Shown here one piece after another: positions 35,180-48,708 of a stretch of DNA of 64,000 nucleotides. The DNA is from Pachypanchax playfairii. Lineage: Eukaryota > Chordata > Actinopteri > Cyprinodontiformes > Aplocheilidae. A model generated the notes under the pieces. The model was not told where the DNA came from, did not search any database, and saw nothing but the letters and a program-made list of their open reading frames with translations. Each line of letters begins with the position of its first letter. Within the stretch, counting starts at the first letter, position 1. The position numbers were made by a program, and so were the translations under genes. The stretch covers positions 1,241,929 through 1,305,928 of the forward strand of contig SSNP01000107.1 of assembly GCA_006937955.1 (NCBI GenBank), in the 5' to 3' direction.

Positions 35180-35605
35180 ATCTTTTGAAGTAAGGTTCTG
35201 TGAAAAGGGGATGAACAAATATTATCTTACCTGTCATTAATGGCAATGAACAACCTTAGTTTAGAGGAAAACTGATTAGTTCTGTACAAAAAGACAAGCT
35301 ACCTGCTATTTTGAGCAGGACTAAGACCGAAATGGATTGTTCCTGTTTAATTGCAGATCTCTATATTTCCCTGTATCATACTAGGAATATTTTAGAACCA
35401 TTTAGACAACGGATAGTTTTACATTGCATGGTTTTTTAAATTGAAATATTAGAATATGTCTGTCACAATTGACCTTTCGCCGAGCCCTGCCCCTTTAGTT
35501 ACCGTTGCTAAGTCCAACAAACAACTGCTCAAACACGACCAGTGCAACAGAATGCCAAGGCTTTGAATGGGTAGATCTAATTGGAAGCTTTCAGTGGGAT
35601 CGCGT
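35180..35605. other. Non-coding DNA, nothing recognised
   Basis: Spacer between the Harbinger remnant and the next TTAA-type element. Confidence 0.4.
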
Positions 35606-36900
35606 TTAAAGTGTAACTGCACCCAAAAACAAAATTTTTTTGCTTATAAACTGTATAAATGGGTTTTTACCAATGCAATCTTTCAGTTCCAGGGCATTTT
35701 TTTAAATTTTCTTGTAAATTTGTGTAATTCAACACTTTTAGGTCTAAAAACATCTTATTGCTGCCCTCTTAGGATTGAACGGTGGCTACTGCATTTGAAT
35801 TTTGTGATTGGCTGAAACAGAACATGATTCAGATTTTTTCCCATGCCTTTGTCACTGGCACCGCCTCACATACACGCCCCGTCGTGGGTTTGAATATAAA
35901 ACCATCTCTTAGATAGACACACTCCCCCGTGAGAAGTTTGGTTCAAGTCTGCTTGTTTCACAAAACATGTGCTCGTCTGGGACTTTTCTTTAGACAGTGA
36001 CTTTTTTGGGAGCAATACCTCCGTGATATCATCTAGATCGAGGCAAAAGGGGTTACAGTAGTATACAGTGGATATTCTGCATGGATATATTCAGAATAAC
36101 ATGATACGCAATGAAGGAGATACGACTTCTATCAAGGCTATAGATAGCCTACCGGTCTCAAGCAAAATCACAGACGTAGGTTTTCCGTTCATAAAATTGT
36201 TCATGAAAGATAAAAACAATATTATTTAAAGTTGCATGTTGGGGTGCCATGTTCGACTTTATTGTAAACTGACGAAAAATAAAGACACTACGCACCCAAC
36301 ACAACAGCGGCTAATGTAGCTAGCATTAGCTAACATGTTAACTAATATTGGCTAAAGTTAAAGGGCTCGTTAAACTTAGTTTAGAGAGTAGATTTACAAT
36401 CTGACAATGATATCCACGGTAATCATAACTTTGGTCCAATTTGTGTTTTTGCCTCTTGTTAGTAGATCTAGACAACACAGTCAGCTGTAGTCTTACCTTT
36501 GAGCAAACGTATTTATGCTTCATAATGTCCAAAAAATTTGACTGGGAGTGGGGCCGTCCACATTGTTTTACAAATTGTAGGCACCGCTCACAATGTGTTT
36601 TCGGCTTTAGGCATGAAAAGAACTCAACTCCTCTAGATAATCTATTGGGATATCTAGTGTTTGATTTGTAAATAACATGGGTGCACCACTTTACCATCTT
36701 GCTTGGAGTCAATGTTTTTTCAGACCTGCTCACATAGTAACGGTTACTATGATGTGTGATTGGACAATAGCCGTTTTGGGGGAGGTTGGCGCAAGTTCAA
36801 TTAATTGCGCCTGTAGATAACCATATAAATCAGAACAAATAACCAGGTAAAGATTTATCTGAAAAACGGATTTGCATGAACTGTTATGAAATATCTGGGG
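35606..36900 (-). mobile_element. Probable TTAA-type transposon carrying a THAP relic (right end unresolved)
   Basis: The left boundary TTAA (35606-35609) is followed by AGTGTAACTGCACCC, resembling the AG-starting TTAA ends elsewhere in this window. A broken THAP domain on the minus strand (36499-36697) lies within. The interior also contains GCTAGCATTAGCTAAC-like text common in fish repeats. I could not find a convincing matching right end; the given end is a rough limit. Assignment rests on one terminus plus the THAP domain. Confidence 0.45.
36499..36697 (-). pseudogene. THAP-type zinc finger domain relic
   Basis: From an ATG at 36697 on the minus strand: MVKWCTHVIYKSNTRYPNR, GVEFFSCLKPKTHCERCLQF, VKQCGRPHSQSNF and KHKYVCSKV. 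THAP domains have a C2CH zinc site (C-x2/4-C … C-x2-H), a central W or equivalent and a conserved final P. The order and spacing match a THAP domain common in fish genomes, and the VCSK portion is where the second Cys and the His-Phe lie. Here the second cysteine of the first pair is replaced by tyrosine and the final His-Phe is replaced by Val-Arg, so the zinc site is broken. The open frame (131 codons, 36338-36733) continues past the domain without a recognisable partner. Confidence 0.65.
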
Positions 36901-39534
36901 AATTGGTGCTGTCCTAGGGCAGCAGAAATTGGATTTGAAACTGGTACCACTTGGACAAATTTTATGCAGTCTGTTTAGAACTAACCTCTTATTTTTCCAA
37001 ACTAAGATAATTGAAAGAGCTATATATAGCAGGTAAGGCATTGGTTGGTCATATCACTTACACAGAACCCAAATTCTTTCTTTTTTTTTTGGGAAGGGGG
37101 GGTGAAACTCTTAATTTTTTTAATGCATGTTTTATTTTACTTTCATACTAATTTGGTTTCTGACGATCCCTCCGTTTTCCGTACCGTCTCAGACTTTTTA
37201 TTTTATTTTTCAAAGTAAAATGTCAAATTAAATGAGTTCAAATCAAAGTCAAGACCAATTTGCACTAATGATCTGGTCATAGGTGAACATTCCTGTGACC
37301 CAGACAGATGCTCCCAATTTCCTTAAAAAGCAATGCATGTTCTTGTAAACAACAATTTTGGTCAAACATGACAAGTTTCCTCTTTTTATTTCTTTAAAAG
37401 GGTATCCCCTCTGCATTATGGGCTTTTTAAATAAAAAACAAAATAGGATGTGGAATGCAGAGAGGACTTTACAAGGAACTTTTCTCTACTATCAGTGGAA
37501 GCCAAGGGCTCTAAAAAAGTCCCTCTAAAAAACCTGCAGTCTCTGCTTGATTGCTTCCACAATGAGTCAGTTAACTACACCGTTCCTCACCCTGGAGACA
37601 AACCTTAACTGTAAATGCCACAGTGATATTTTCACATTGCAATTCTCCCCCCATCTGCCAAGTTATAGTTTGACCCTAACTATTGATGAGCAGAGGGGAT
37701 CAGCTTGGCTTCCAAGCAGCAGATGCTATGATCATTAAATATCTGCTAACAACTGGGAGCATTTAGGCAGCAGCTATAGTTTGCATTCCAATAGTGTACT
37801 GAGACATCTGCAAATTATGTAGATGTCTTCTGCTGACATACCACAGGATAAATATATTTATTTTTATTTGATTAGTTTATATATAGCACACAATCATCCA
37901 GTATATTGTAAAAATTGGTGATTTGGACAAATCTGTGGGGTCTCAATTAGAGCAGAACTGTCTTTACCTTTGCAGCAATATTTTGTAATGAAGTCTGTTG
38001 GGATGGATTTGTAACATAAATGTTTTTCATTGCTTTTCCTAATTGATCAACGTATTGTCTAGAGAGATTGATCAGAAAATTGTGGGCATAAGTGAGGATC
38101 ATTTTAGCTGCTGAGTGCAGAAATATTTATCTTTTTGCATTGGATCTGTTGACTTTCACCTCAGGTTTGAAATACTTTTCTGACACTAAATAATCTTCTG
38201 TGGACAAATATATTTTAGAGTGTAGAAAAAAATTGCTGCTGGCACAAGGTTTTTCCAGCGTTAACAGCCAATCTTGTCTATTTAGGCAGACCTTTGAGAA
38301 AAAGCTGTCTCTGAGCCCTTTACAGGAAAAATACCTTACAATAATAAGCAGTACATCATACAATTACACTTTGGAGTACTGCAACTAGCTGAATGTTCAC
38401 TGTATCTTATTTTAAACATTTCTAACACTGTGTTTTGCTGTTAACGTCAAATACTCAGGTTTTATAATTTACTTAACTACAGAATAAAATGATCTCATAA
38501 TATTTCACAAGTGTTTTGTAACATATTTCATCTTCTGCCAAAGAAATTGAACACTCAGAAGTATTTTTGACTCCCTGTTGCTATTATTTTTCTCAAAATG
38601 TGTAACAAAATAAAATGTCACAACAAACAATTAGGTACACTCACTTAAGCCGTATGCCCTAACTGGCCAACTTTTTGATGAACTCTTTTGTCTCGGGTAA
38701 GCTTGTCAGTAAATAATAAGGTATTGATAAATTTAGTATGTAAGTAAATACTCACTTCTTACATTGATGCCAGCAGTGCCCTCTTTCTTCCCTTCTGGTT
38801 GTTACACAACTTTACACAGCTGTGCTGCAGATGCACAGATTCTCAGCTCCTTACTATGGACTGAACACATGAATACTGTCACTGATGCTGTAACCAAAAT
38901 CAAACTAACTTAGCATTGTTGTGATAGTGCTTATCTTTATTAAGGCTCCGGACTACCAACATTTACAACCGTGAGTCCATAAGCACTGGGATGCTCTATA
39001 AAATGTAAATAAAACATGACATTTTTTGAAAAGCTTATAAACCAGTATTTAATTTGAAATAGAACATAACATTTCAGATGTTAAACTAAGAAATATTACA
39101 ATTCCATAAAAAGTTAGCTTAATTTGAATTTATCAAATGTATTATTTATTTCATTAATTTATGTCAGGGGATATTGCGTACTTGTGAGTGTAAATACCAA
39201 CTCTTCAACCCATTTGTTTTATTGAACTGAAGGACTGATGGATGATAAGATAAAATCTCACAGTGAAACACAGTTGAAACTGAGTGTTATAATGTGCTGT
39301 GGGAGGATTTATTATGGGATTGAGGAGCAACTGGGTTGATGAGCAGAATAAAAGGCAGGTCTGAAAGGCTTGGAGATCCAGGGAACTGAGGAAAAACAAT
39401 GAGCAACTGACACCTAAATACTCAAAAATACAGAAAAATACTGAAGATTTATAAACATAATAAAAACAAAGACTACATTGAAAACTAAAATCCATCAATT
39501 TTTTTTTAGATCCTTGTTCCTTTGCGGGGTTGCA
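36901..39534. other. Non-coding stretch, nothing recognised
   Basis: A T-run at about 37080-37091 and scattered A+T-rich DNA. Open frames are short and overlapping. No mobile element ends were recognised. Confidence 0.5.
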
Positions 39535-39620
39535 GAGAGCTGGTGTCTATTTCCAGTGCTCACTGGGCAAAAAGCAGGGAACACCTTCTACGTGTCACCA
39601 CTCTATCACAGGATGAAAAC
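39535..39620 (+). repeat. Short fragment of the dispersed fish repeat seen at 8530
   Basis: It contains GCTGGTGTCTATTTCCAGTG, CACTGGGCAAAAAGCAGGGA and ACACCTTCTACGTGTCACCA, in the same order as the first third of the copy at 8530-8790. Confidence 0.5.
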
Positions 39621-42600
39621 TAAAATGGCAACCTAAAAACACCAGAAACCTTAAAACTGTGACAGAGTGCCCTTGAAGTCATAAAGAAGCAACAACAACA
39701 AAAACTTGTACCTCCAGACCTGGTGGTGCAGAGGGGTCAATGGAACAAAGGACATCTCAAGAGAAAAAGTAAAAAAAAGTGGTCCAAAACTAAAGTGGCT
39801 TCAAGTCATAAGGGCAAACAACATACTACAGGCAGTTGACACAGGTAAGAGAATTCAAAAGGCCTCAGAAAGAAAGGCACTGGCTGCTCTGGCACGCAAA
39901 AGGAGGACAACATAAGGCTCAGGGAGCACTGAAGCCTGGTGGCTGTTGGGCTTGACCTCTTCAAAAGTAGGCTCTGGTGTGGAAGCAGAATAAAAGGTAT
40001 CCTTCTGGACCGCCACAAAGACAGAATCAGACTTAAGAAGAAAGACATAACCCTCTCAAAGATAGGTGCTGGATTAGAGCGACCTTAACTGAACCCCTTG
40101 AAAACAGGAACAAGTAGTGCTGATGTCTCCAATCAGTACAAGGACTGTGACAGTAGATGAGACCTGTAGTCTATGAGCTGAGTGAACTTTGATCGAACTG
40201 AATGGTTGGGCTGAAACTGGAGAAGAGCTAACGGGATGAAATTTGGCGTTGTTGGTGTTGATGTTTTTGGGATTCATGATGGTGATTGCTATGGTAAGAA
40301 ACGCAGGAGCTGCATGGTCTCCAGAGGAGCTGCAGCATGGTGCAGTCCTGGAAAGACAAAAATAGTGACAGAAATGAATACATGAAAATGCTACCTAAAT
40401 AGGCCTAGTAAAAGAAGCAAAAAGAATCAGAAGTCAAAACATAAACTGACTGCGCGAGCGAAACGCTACATGCTGTTGATGCGTTCAGTGGAATAGAGGG
40501 GTTAGCATCTGCTAAAATAAAAAAGGAACGCTTTTAATATGCAAATAAACCAACCGGGCCTTACTTCAAAACAAACGATTTAACTGCTTGTTTCTTACTT
40601 GCTGTTGACTTAGTTTTTGAGACAGTTCACTTCAATTGCTCTGTTTACATGAACTGCTTGTTTTCACTGCAGCATTTCTCGACTCATTTTACTTTGACTT
40701 TTTCTCTTTTGATCATCATATCAGATATGTTTGTCTGTTTCTGCTGCAAAATGTTTACTGCTTTTTTTTTTCTGGTGATAAATCACAGATGTTTTGTGTC
40801 TGCAGTGAGTTCAGGTACAGTGAGAGAAGGTGAAAGGAAACGCATGCCAGTGAGATAAAAATGGAGAGCAGAAGATCCGGTGCTGCTCCGACGACTAAAT
40901 TGATCTGTAGCTATGATTCAGTTTCAGCTTACAAGAACCGTTTTATCTGACTTGGATTGAGAAATAATACTCATTTCTGGTGGTCAATGGAAATGACAGG
41001 GTCTTAATTTAACTCATTACTGTCACCTAGGGTTGAAAATTAATGTCATTATTTCTAGTTTTTTCTACATAGTAGGCCTATGCCTTTATGTAAAACACAA
41101 ACTTGTCAAAAAACTAAACAAACAAAAACGAAAGGTCATGTGCAGTTAAAGCAGTACTAAAAAACTTTTCTGCAGCAGTGTCTCAGACGGCCATTGCTGG
41201 AACTGGTGTTCTGTTGAAATATGCTACCTGTTGAGATGAGCTACTGATTCCTTCTACACGTGCCGTTCCACAGTCTTTATTTCAATAAAAAGATTTATCA
41301 TTTATTTTTATTTCTATATTTTTCTATAAATACATTTTACCTATCAAATAAACTCTCCCAGGACAGGAACACTAAATATGATGTTATTTTTACTTTCTTT
41401 GCATTGTCAGAGCGACAGGCAAATGTTTGAACACACCCAGAGGAGAAGGACCCAACAATGACTGATAAGGACCCAGAGGGCTTTTATATAGGAAATATCA
41501 GGGAAGGAAGGAAATGTGTTTAAATAATTAACAGTTCACACTCACCATAAACAAGAATACTGTATAAACTTTCAATGACATCTCATTATGAAATAAGTTG
41601 TCAATTCGCACTATAGTAGCATTTTTCTTCAGGTCAGCATAAATCACCAGAACACCACTTCCAGCTGCGACCCGAATTACTGAAGTTATTTAGTTTATTG
41701 TAAAGCCATCGGAGGCTTCCAGATTGTCTAATATGAGGCTGAACATGTTTTTTTGTGAGTATCCACTAAGACAAGTTTCATAACAGTAACTTAAACTTTT
41801 AACAGTTATTTTGTTAAAATGGCATTTCACCTCACAGACAAGCTTTACAAATGGCATTACTTCCTGAACTACACTTAAAATAATGTAAACGTTTAGGGTT
41901 TAGGTCAGTAAACCTTTCCCTACAGTATTTTAAAACATTATCTCATGAAAGGTTCAAATCTTTAATAGAAACATATACCACTGGGCAGTGTGGGGGTGGA
42001 GGATCGAAAACTATGCAGACTCCAATTTGAACACACACCAATCCAGCTCCAGGCCTTACAGAGGGAAATAACAAAACTGAATTATAGAACAATAGTCTAA
42101 AAGGTTTATTGGTTCAGGTTTATTTTCTCAAATGAATGCAAAATTTGCAAAGAACCAAATATTTCGTTTGGGGAGAAAAATAAAAGGAAATGAATGTTTG
42201 GGCCTTAATGGTTGTTTTAACCTAATTAAAGGTCTGGGTGTGTAAACTATCTAGCTAAATTCAGCTTCTTTCACTGTAATAAAAGCACTTAGTCTGCACC
42301 TTTTCTCTCAGCAATTGATCTTGAATGTCCTCCTCTCCATGCAGAATTCTGCTTGTACCATATCTATTGGCTTTTGCTTTCTTTGTCTGTCTTTGCCCAC
42401 CTCAGTCCTTCTCATTCCTTTTCTACCACATGCATATTAACAAAATGTGTCTCGTTTCTCCTTGCCTGAAAGTCGTTTATCCTAATGCGGGAGGAAGTTG
42501 CAGCTTTAGTCGGCTTCCTCATGACTTATTCAGGATAATGTGCGACAGTGACGCTCTAATGGCGTCTTGTTGGAGAGCCACTAACACATGGTGGGCCTGT

Positions 42601-43164
42601 AGTGTCCACTCAGAGTCAGATTAATAAGTGGTGGCAATCGATGGATGTGGCACAACCCCTGGGGTGATCTGTGGAAAGGAAATCAGAAAGGACAATAGTA
42701 CGAACAGAGTGTACATAATGAACCATATGTTTGACCAGCTGAATGTTGGTGTGCATCTGTGGATGTGTTTCAGGTCTCCTGCAAGTTTCTCTGTCAAGGA
42801 CATGTCAGATCATGTGAACGTAAATTGAAATGGCAGCTTTCTTTTTTCAGCATTAAACTTGTATTTTATTCATTCATTGATATGTATATCTGATTTAAAA
42901 GAGGCATGTTTCATTTGCAATCATCATGGCCCTTGTTTGCTGCAAGTGCTCGAGCTGGGCTGTTGTTCTTGCTACTTCTTGAGTAAACTGTTTCCTCTTA
43001 AACTTATTGACCCTGTAAAAGCAAAATGCACACAAATACAGTAGTTTGGTGGTCAGCCAAGACACAAAAAAGCCATCAATAAGACTACAAAGGCATTACA
43101 AAGTGGAGACACGGCACATCCCTGGTGCGTTCCATTTTTAAATCTCCCATCTTTTTTTTTCAAG
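39621..43164. other. Mostly non-coding DNA; one lone TTAA-type terminus
   Basis: At 41147 the sequence TTAAAGCAGTACTAAAAAAC resembles the left end of the element at 46129, but no partner was found. At 40449-40500 a diverged piece resembles part of the direct repeat at 54640-54700 (GCGAGCGAAACGCTACATGC against GCGAGCAAAACGTTGCGCAC). The remaining open frames show no recognisable product. Confidence 0.4.
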
Positions 43165-43420
43165 TAAAACTCTAAACGATGACAAGCCAATTAACCTGCA
43201 TCATTAGTTTGAGAGGAAGCTCTTTTAAATGAAGCCACAAGGAACTTTGGGGAGGTTTTGCATTATCGATCTAATGTCAGAGCCGGAAGCAGCATTTGTC
43301 ATTGGGGAGTTGACGCAGGCTGGAGCGAATTACAGTAATGGCTATCTGTGCCATCTGAAAGTCAGCTATCATTGTTAACCACTAATGGGCTGTAACATAC
43401 TGTTAGTGTGCTAGCTAATG
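43165..43420. other. Candidate conserved non-coding segment (speculative)
   Basis: A non-repetitive 250-bp stretch of balanced composition, with homeodomain-type TAAT/ATTA words and an ATCGAT, in a region with no mobile element text. It looks like the kind of sequence conserved in vertebrate gene deserts. This is an impression only; no conservation can be shown here. Confidence 0.2.
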
Positions 43421-44033
43421 CATTGCAGATTTGCAGGATTTGGTTTCTTCCTTTTCATCTCTCTTTTTGAGAGGCATTTAAAGAACATTTTCAGTGTGGT
43501 TTGTACTTTAAAAAAACAATCTTTCCACTTCTAAAATAAATGATTTATTGATAGAGGGAGTTTGTTTGGTGCATTGCACCTGTTCTCATAATGCAGGCTC
43601 CTTTTAAACAATCAAAAAGACCTACAAACAGATTCAAGATTTAATTGTAGGCTAATTCAAGAGTAATGCAGCAGTCTTCATTGATCAGTGACACTTGGCC
43701 CCAACAACAGACCAATTTAATTCTGTCTTAAAAATTCTAAAATTTAAACTAGTTGACTATAGCTAATAGTTGGTAGTACGTGAATGTCACCTGACATCTG
43801 CCACAACAGAATTTAGTTTTCAAAATCAGTTTGATTTGTAGCATGATGAAAAGATTCCTATTTACCAAACAGACTGGGTTGAATTCCTTGTACAAATCAA
43901 AATTGCTCTAACACTATTTTTATTCATTTAAACTTTACTTAGAAATACAAGAATAAACCTGATTCGTCAAATTTACTTCTATGACTGACTGTTTTTCTCC
44001 AGATTGGCTCTGAAGGTTATTAATATTGACTAT
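43421..44033. other. Non-coding DNA, nothing recognised
   Basis: No supported feature. Confidence 0.4.
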
Positions 44034-44651
44034 GGCTGTATTCACACCTGATAGTCCGGTGGACTCAGTTCGATTGGAGACCAAAATTGCAACATTGTTG
44101 TTGTTTTTATTGGTGCGGTTTGGATTCCCACTGCACTCTATGAACCGAACCAAATAACCTCTGGAGCATGTTACACCCCCGCCTGTGGTGGCGCTGTAGA
44201 GTTTCTGCAATACTTGTTACTGCACTTCCTGGCGCTGCCGCGGGAGAGTGAAACATAAAAAAAACATGGACTATAAACAGATTCTGGTGGTTTCGGGATC
44301 TTTTATGTTTGGTGAATGTACCAGATCAACATTCTGCAGCACTGGACTCAGAATGAGCAGATTACGAGACAGAGAACTACACGAGGCGGCTGAGATGGCT
44401 GCACAATATAGTTCACTTCCTGCTTTTGGTGCGGTCCCAGTGCAATTGCGTTCACACATGCAATCAAACCACACCAGAGTTCGTTTCAATCGAACCAAGA
44501 CCCACGTTTTTAGGCGGACTAGAGTTTGATTGTTTGGCCCGAATCAGAGTTTGGTTGCCCGTTCACACCTCCCCAAACGAACCGGACTTTCTGTGCAAAC
44601 GAACTAGAGTTCTATTCAAGCGGACTAAACAGGGCTGGTGCCAATGCACCC
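44034..44651. mobile_element. MITE-like element of unknown superfamily
   Basis: The ends are loose inverted repeats: GGCTGTATTCACACCTGA and GGGTGCATTGGCACCAGC read inward, then TAGTCCG on both arms. Inside are many repeats of GTTCACAC and TTCGNTTG-type words in both orientations. The open frames inside (44248-44529, 44426-44677) have no recognisable domain and are probably incidental. The sequence is familiar from fish repeat families. No clear target duplication was found (TAT on the left, TAA on the right). Confidence 0.6.
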
Positions 44652-46128
44652 TAAGATTACATGTTTACATGCAGTGAACAAGTGATTGGTGAGGTTTAAA
44701 CTCTTTCTTATAAAAATATTTCTATCAGTTTTACTACTCAAAACTTCCCAAAGAAGTATTGAATTTTCACATTCTTCATCATACTGTGAAGGGTTTTAGG
44801 GATACAATAAAATTATTATTTTCACCCATACTTCCCATGTATTATTAACTGTCAGAGAGATTTCCTCATCCGTCATTACCCATAAAAAGCCTGTATAATG
44901 GTGAATTTAATATTGCTCATTGCAGAGGAGTGCAGAGTTTTGTACTTTTTAACATAACTGAGATTGATATCACATTTTATCCTGGTAAAAAATGGGAAAT
45001 TTAAATAGTAAGCATGTTGTGTCACAAACCCAATGAGCAAAGTTTACTCTATTTTCTCTCATCGTTTTTTGCTTGTTTTCACCCACATGGCCTTCTTTAA
45101 AAGTAAGATGGTCTAAGTGGGGGTGGAACATGATCCTGAGCTTCATTAGAAATGTATGACACGTGCTGTAGTAAAGTGATATGTAAGCAGAAAAGAAATC
45201 CAGTTGAGAACATGCTGCTTTGCCATGGCACAACTTTCTGCTGGTGCGTGCCACCAGCATGCCTCATTACCTTCAAAGAGCATTTTCAAACACCATTTTT
45301 GGAGGCCTGCCAACATTTTCTTTTTCCACAAAAAATTTAAAAACAATTTGTTTTCCATCTTTATTTTTCTGATTTGAACACTGAATAATTAATGTTCTCT
45401 CTACTTTGCCTCATCAAGCCCTGCACACACATTTCTGAACAGCCTTCATCCCCTCCTCTCTCCTTTGCTGACTGTCGACAACAAAGCGAGAGACAATAAA
45501 TATAAAGATATCATTGTACACAGGTGGAATGTTCAAGGATGAGAACTGCAAGTAATTACCAGTAAAAGACAAGTCATTAGCCCCAAGCGGACACAAGTAT
45601 AAGAAATAACATATTGAGTGTCATTGACCAAATTAATCAATTTTACAGCTTTGTGCTTGCTTTTTATTTGGTTTTGCAGGTTGGATGTTTTAGCATCCCT
45701 AAGCTGCAAGACAGAGTGAAGCATTCAGCACATTTTTTTTCAATACATAAAAGTCCCAGGGTTATGACTCTCTGTGGAGTTGAAAATGAGCAGTGAGGCT
45801 GATGCTTCTGAAAAACAGTGCTGGATTTCAAGACAAACGTGGCCAACCAAGCATAACTCAATTTGCTTAAATATCTTGTGAGTTTGTGGCATTATCAGCT
45901 AGCTCAGGCCCCAAGTTTTTTTTTTCATCTTCTGTAGTGGAGATGCAATTATAGATGCTCTGTCATATGTAGATTTGTGTTTTTGTGTTTCCATGCATGC
46001 ATGCACACATGCAGCTGGTGTACCAAGTGGATATGGGAGCATAGTGGTTATGCCTTTCACTGACGGCCAGTTGCAGGCAGGACAAACCTTGTTGTCCCTG
46101 CACCTTTAGCCTAATTTCCCCCAAAAAC
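44652..46128. other. Non-coding stretch, nothing recognised
   Basis: Short open frames only, with no element ends recognised. Confidence 0.45.
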
Positions 46129-46621
46129 TTAAAGCAGAACTAAGTAAGTTTTGCTCTCGCTCTCCCCCTACTGGTCCCCTGTGAAAGCTCACTGTCGTAA
46201 CGTTCCCCCGCCGCCGCCGCAGACACCCCCCTCACCCCCCACCCCCTCCACCCCGCCGCCGCCCCCCCAACAACAACGCGCAGAGAACGCTTTTGCAAGA
46301 AGAAAGAAAAACAAAACCAAGAAAATGTCTCGACAGGTGAGTATTATTGTCATCTTTGCGCTCCTAAGGGTGGCGTTGCTAACAACGGCAAGGGCTTCAT
46401 GCTTGTATTTATGTACGTGAGTGTGAGTGCCGTAAAGCAGGTTTGTTCTTGCGAGATTAGTCGGGTCCGATCCACTAAAAGTTGCAAGTACTGCTTTCAG
46501 GACACAGACCCCGGAGGGAGGGGAGGGACCCACGAATCACCCCGCCAAGTCCTTGTTTACCCCCACAGGGACTCTAGAAAACATTTATTGAGGTGAAAAA
46601 ACTTACTTAGTTCTGCTTTAA
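46129..46621. mobile_element. TTAA-flanked MITE with perfect inverted ends
   Basis: TTAA occurs at 46129-46132 and 46618-46621. The ends AGCAGAACTAAGTAAGTTTT are identical on both strands over 20 bases. The interior is G+C-rich at one side, with CCG repeats and C-runs (46206-46270) that give false proline-rich and glycine-rich frames. It is 485 bp between the TTAAs and non-coding. The identical ends suggest it is younger than its relatives in this window. Confidence 0.85.
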
Positions 46622-48652
46622 AGCTCTTACTATATGTGTTGCCTCCAAATGAAACCAGGAGTTTGAAATGTGTGAACGTGTTACAATGACTGGGTTAACC
46701 AAATGTTTCTTGTTTGGCTAAAAGAAAAAAAATTACGCTTGACAAATCCCCATTCAGTGTGTAACTAACAGTTTTGTGTCCAGAATGACAAAGGGAAGGC
46801 GGCGCTTGCCAAAACAGACAGCGTGCTTGCCAGCAGACATGACATGAACCATAATAACATGGAAATCGGCAAAGAGTTTGTTCCACAACCTTACTCTGCA
46901 TGTCTCTCAGGGAGGTTCTCCTCACAGAAGATACTTTTCCATGTGTGAAACATATTTTCTCTGTTGTGGTTTTGAGTCTTACAATGGTGTGTAGCTGCCC
47001 TTTAATGACAGTATGAACTATATATTAAGTCAGTTTAGACAAAACTTGCTTCCAAACAATCTGCCTTTGACTTTGCTTTAATCAGTAAAACATCTAACAG
47101 AAATCGCTGGTTTTTGGTGCTTTCTGGGAAAAAGCAGTCAGCTACTATATATGTTGGTGTTTGCAGAAGTCACTGCTGCATTTTACACATTCCCTTATCT
47201 GTTTTTTCCTGCATTTTTCTTACATTAAGTGTTTGAGGTTAAACATGTCAACCTTCCCCGTGGTGGAGCAGCTACTGCTGATATACCAGAATCTGATAGA
47301 TGTGGACTACCTCTCCCTTTTTTTCCTTCTCTGTATCTCTCTCTTAAGCTCTGTATCTCCAGCTGAGATGAAGAGAGCCGTCTGGGATCCCTAGGAGCCT
47401 AAATCAAAGTTGACCCTTCTACGGACAAACTCAGGGGGGCACAAAGAAAGGGCCTCAAGCAGTTTTCAGGTTCAAAGGCCTTTATCACCTCCAGAAGCTG
47501 ACCACTGTCACCTCCAGTAGAGCCAACTGCCTTTGATTGTCTCCTTGTCCTCTTGTATCTACCAGGGGTTATCCATCTCCACTGACACATGCTAAAGGCT
47601 GTAAGCTTTGATAGCAAAGCTCTGATGAGGGGAAGCTGCTGAGAGCATGTCTGACATAACATATAGACATTGTAGCTTTTGTGTTTGAACCATGCATCCT
47701 TCCATTGATTAAAAGCTGTCCTTCTGGGTGAGTGCTTCTATCAACAAGTATCTTCTTCATGCATCTATTTGTGTTTTTTTTTTACAAATCTGAGTGAAAT
47801 TTGCTGAGGCAACTGATTTTTTTTTGTTTGACTGAAAACCCATGTAAATCAATTTAATGGTAGCAGACTCCAGATTCTCTCAGACAGTGTGTCACATTGC
47901 AAGGGAGGCACATGGAATGCATTGGAGGAGGACAACGTGCCTCATTGGCTTTCCTGTGATGTCCTCGACCGCTTTGAAGATGTCCTCCAGCTCCCTTCAT
48001 CTTTGAATTCTTATCACGGCCCAATAGATCAGTAGTAAAATATGCCCTCAAAAGTTATGAATTCATGAATTTTACACAGGAATATCTTTCACCAAGCCAG
48101 TATCACCAAGGGGAAAGTTTTCCCGCTCAGAGGTAAAGTTGCAGGTCATAAAAAGGGGCAAAAAAGGAGACAGAAGCATTGATATTCCATGCTAACACCT
48201 GCGTCATGTTGCCTGGAATTAACTTTATGTAAGGGATGGTCTGTGCTTATTTTATATAAAGGTCACCTTTTTACAGGCCTGATAAAGGTTGAGATCACAC
48301 AGCACAGAATAAAAATGATCCTCTGCACGTCTACAGTCTGTGTCCACGGATAATATTTTCTCTCTGTGTTCTAGATTTAATATAAAAAAGGCACATGATT
48401 CTCATGAGAGTCATTAGTTTTTTGCAGTAACTGAGACTCTGTTATTCTAATTGGCATGGCCTATTGACAGAAGGAGAGTTCAGACATGTGCTAGTATGGA
48501 CCTACGTGTTCTGAACCTTTTGTCTGTTTGCTGCTCTGTTTCTTATAATAGTTCCAGCAGTGTGTAATAACACAGCAGTGACTCATTCTCTCTCAAGTCT
48601 GCACTTGCAAACAATTGTGGATGAACAAGTGTGTATGTTGGAGCTCTCTCAC

Positions 48653-48654
<2 letters not shown>
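46622..48654. other. Non-coding stretch, possible conserved sequence
   Basis: No coding or mobile feature is recognised. Segments at about 46740-46900 and 47850-48060 are non-repetitive and of mixed composition and may be conserved regulatory DNA (speculative). Confidence 0.4.
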
Positions 48655-48692
<38 letters not shown>

Positions 48693-48705
48693 CACACACA
48701 CACAA
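48655..48705. repeat. (CA)n microsatellite next to an assembly gap
   Basis: About 25 CA units with a CCC interruption, ending directly at three N bases. The true repeat length is unknown because of the gap. Confidence 0.95.
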
Positions 48706-48708
48706 NNN
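48706..48708. other. Assembly gap (NNN)
   Basis: Three undetermined bases immediately after a CA repeat. Frames that run across it are unreliable. Confidence 0.99.

Noticed and set aside
44248..44677. Possible small gene in the 44-kb MITE
   Set aside because: Frames lie wholly inside a repeat with inverted words and show no domain.
46151..46533. Proline-rich and glycine-rich open frames
   Set aside because: They come from CCG and C-run repeats inside a MITE.
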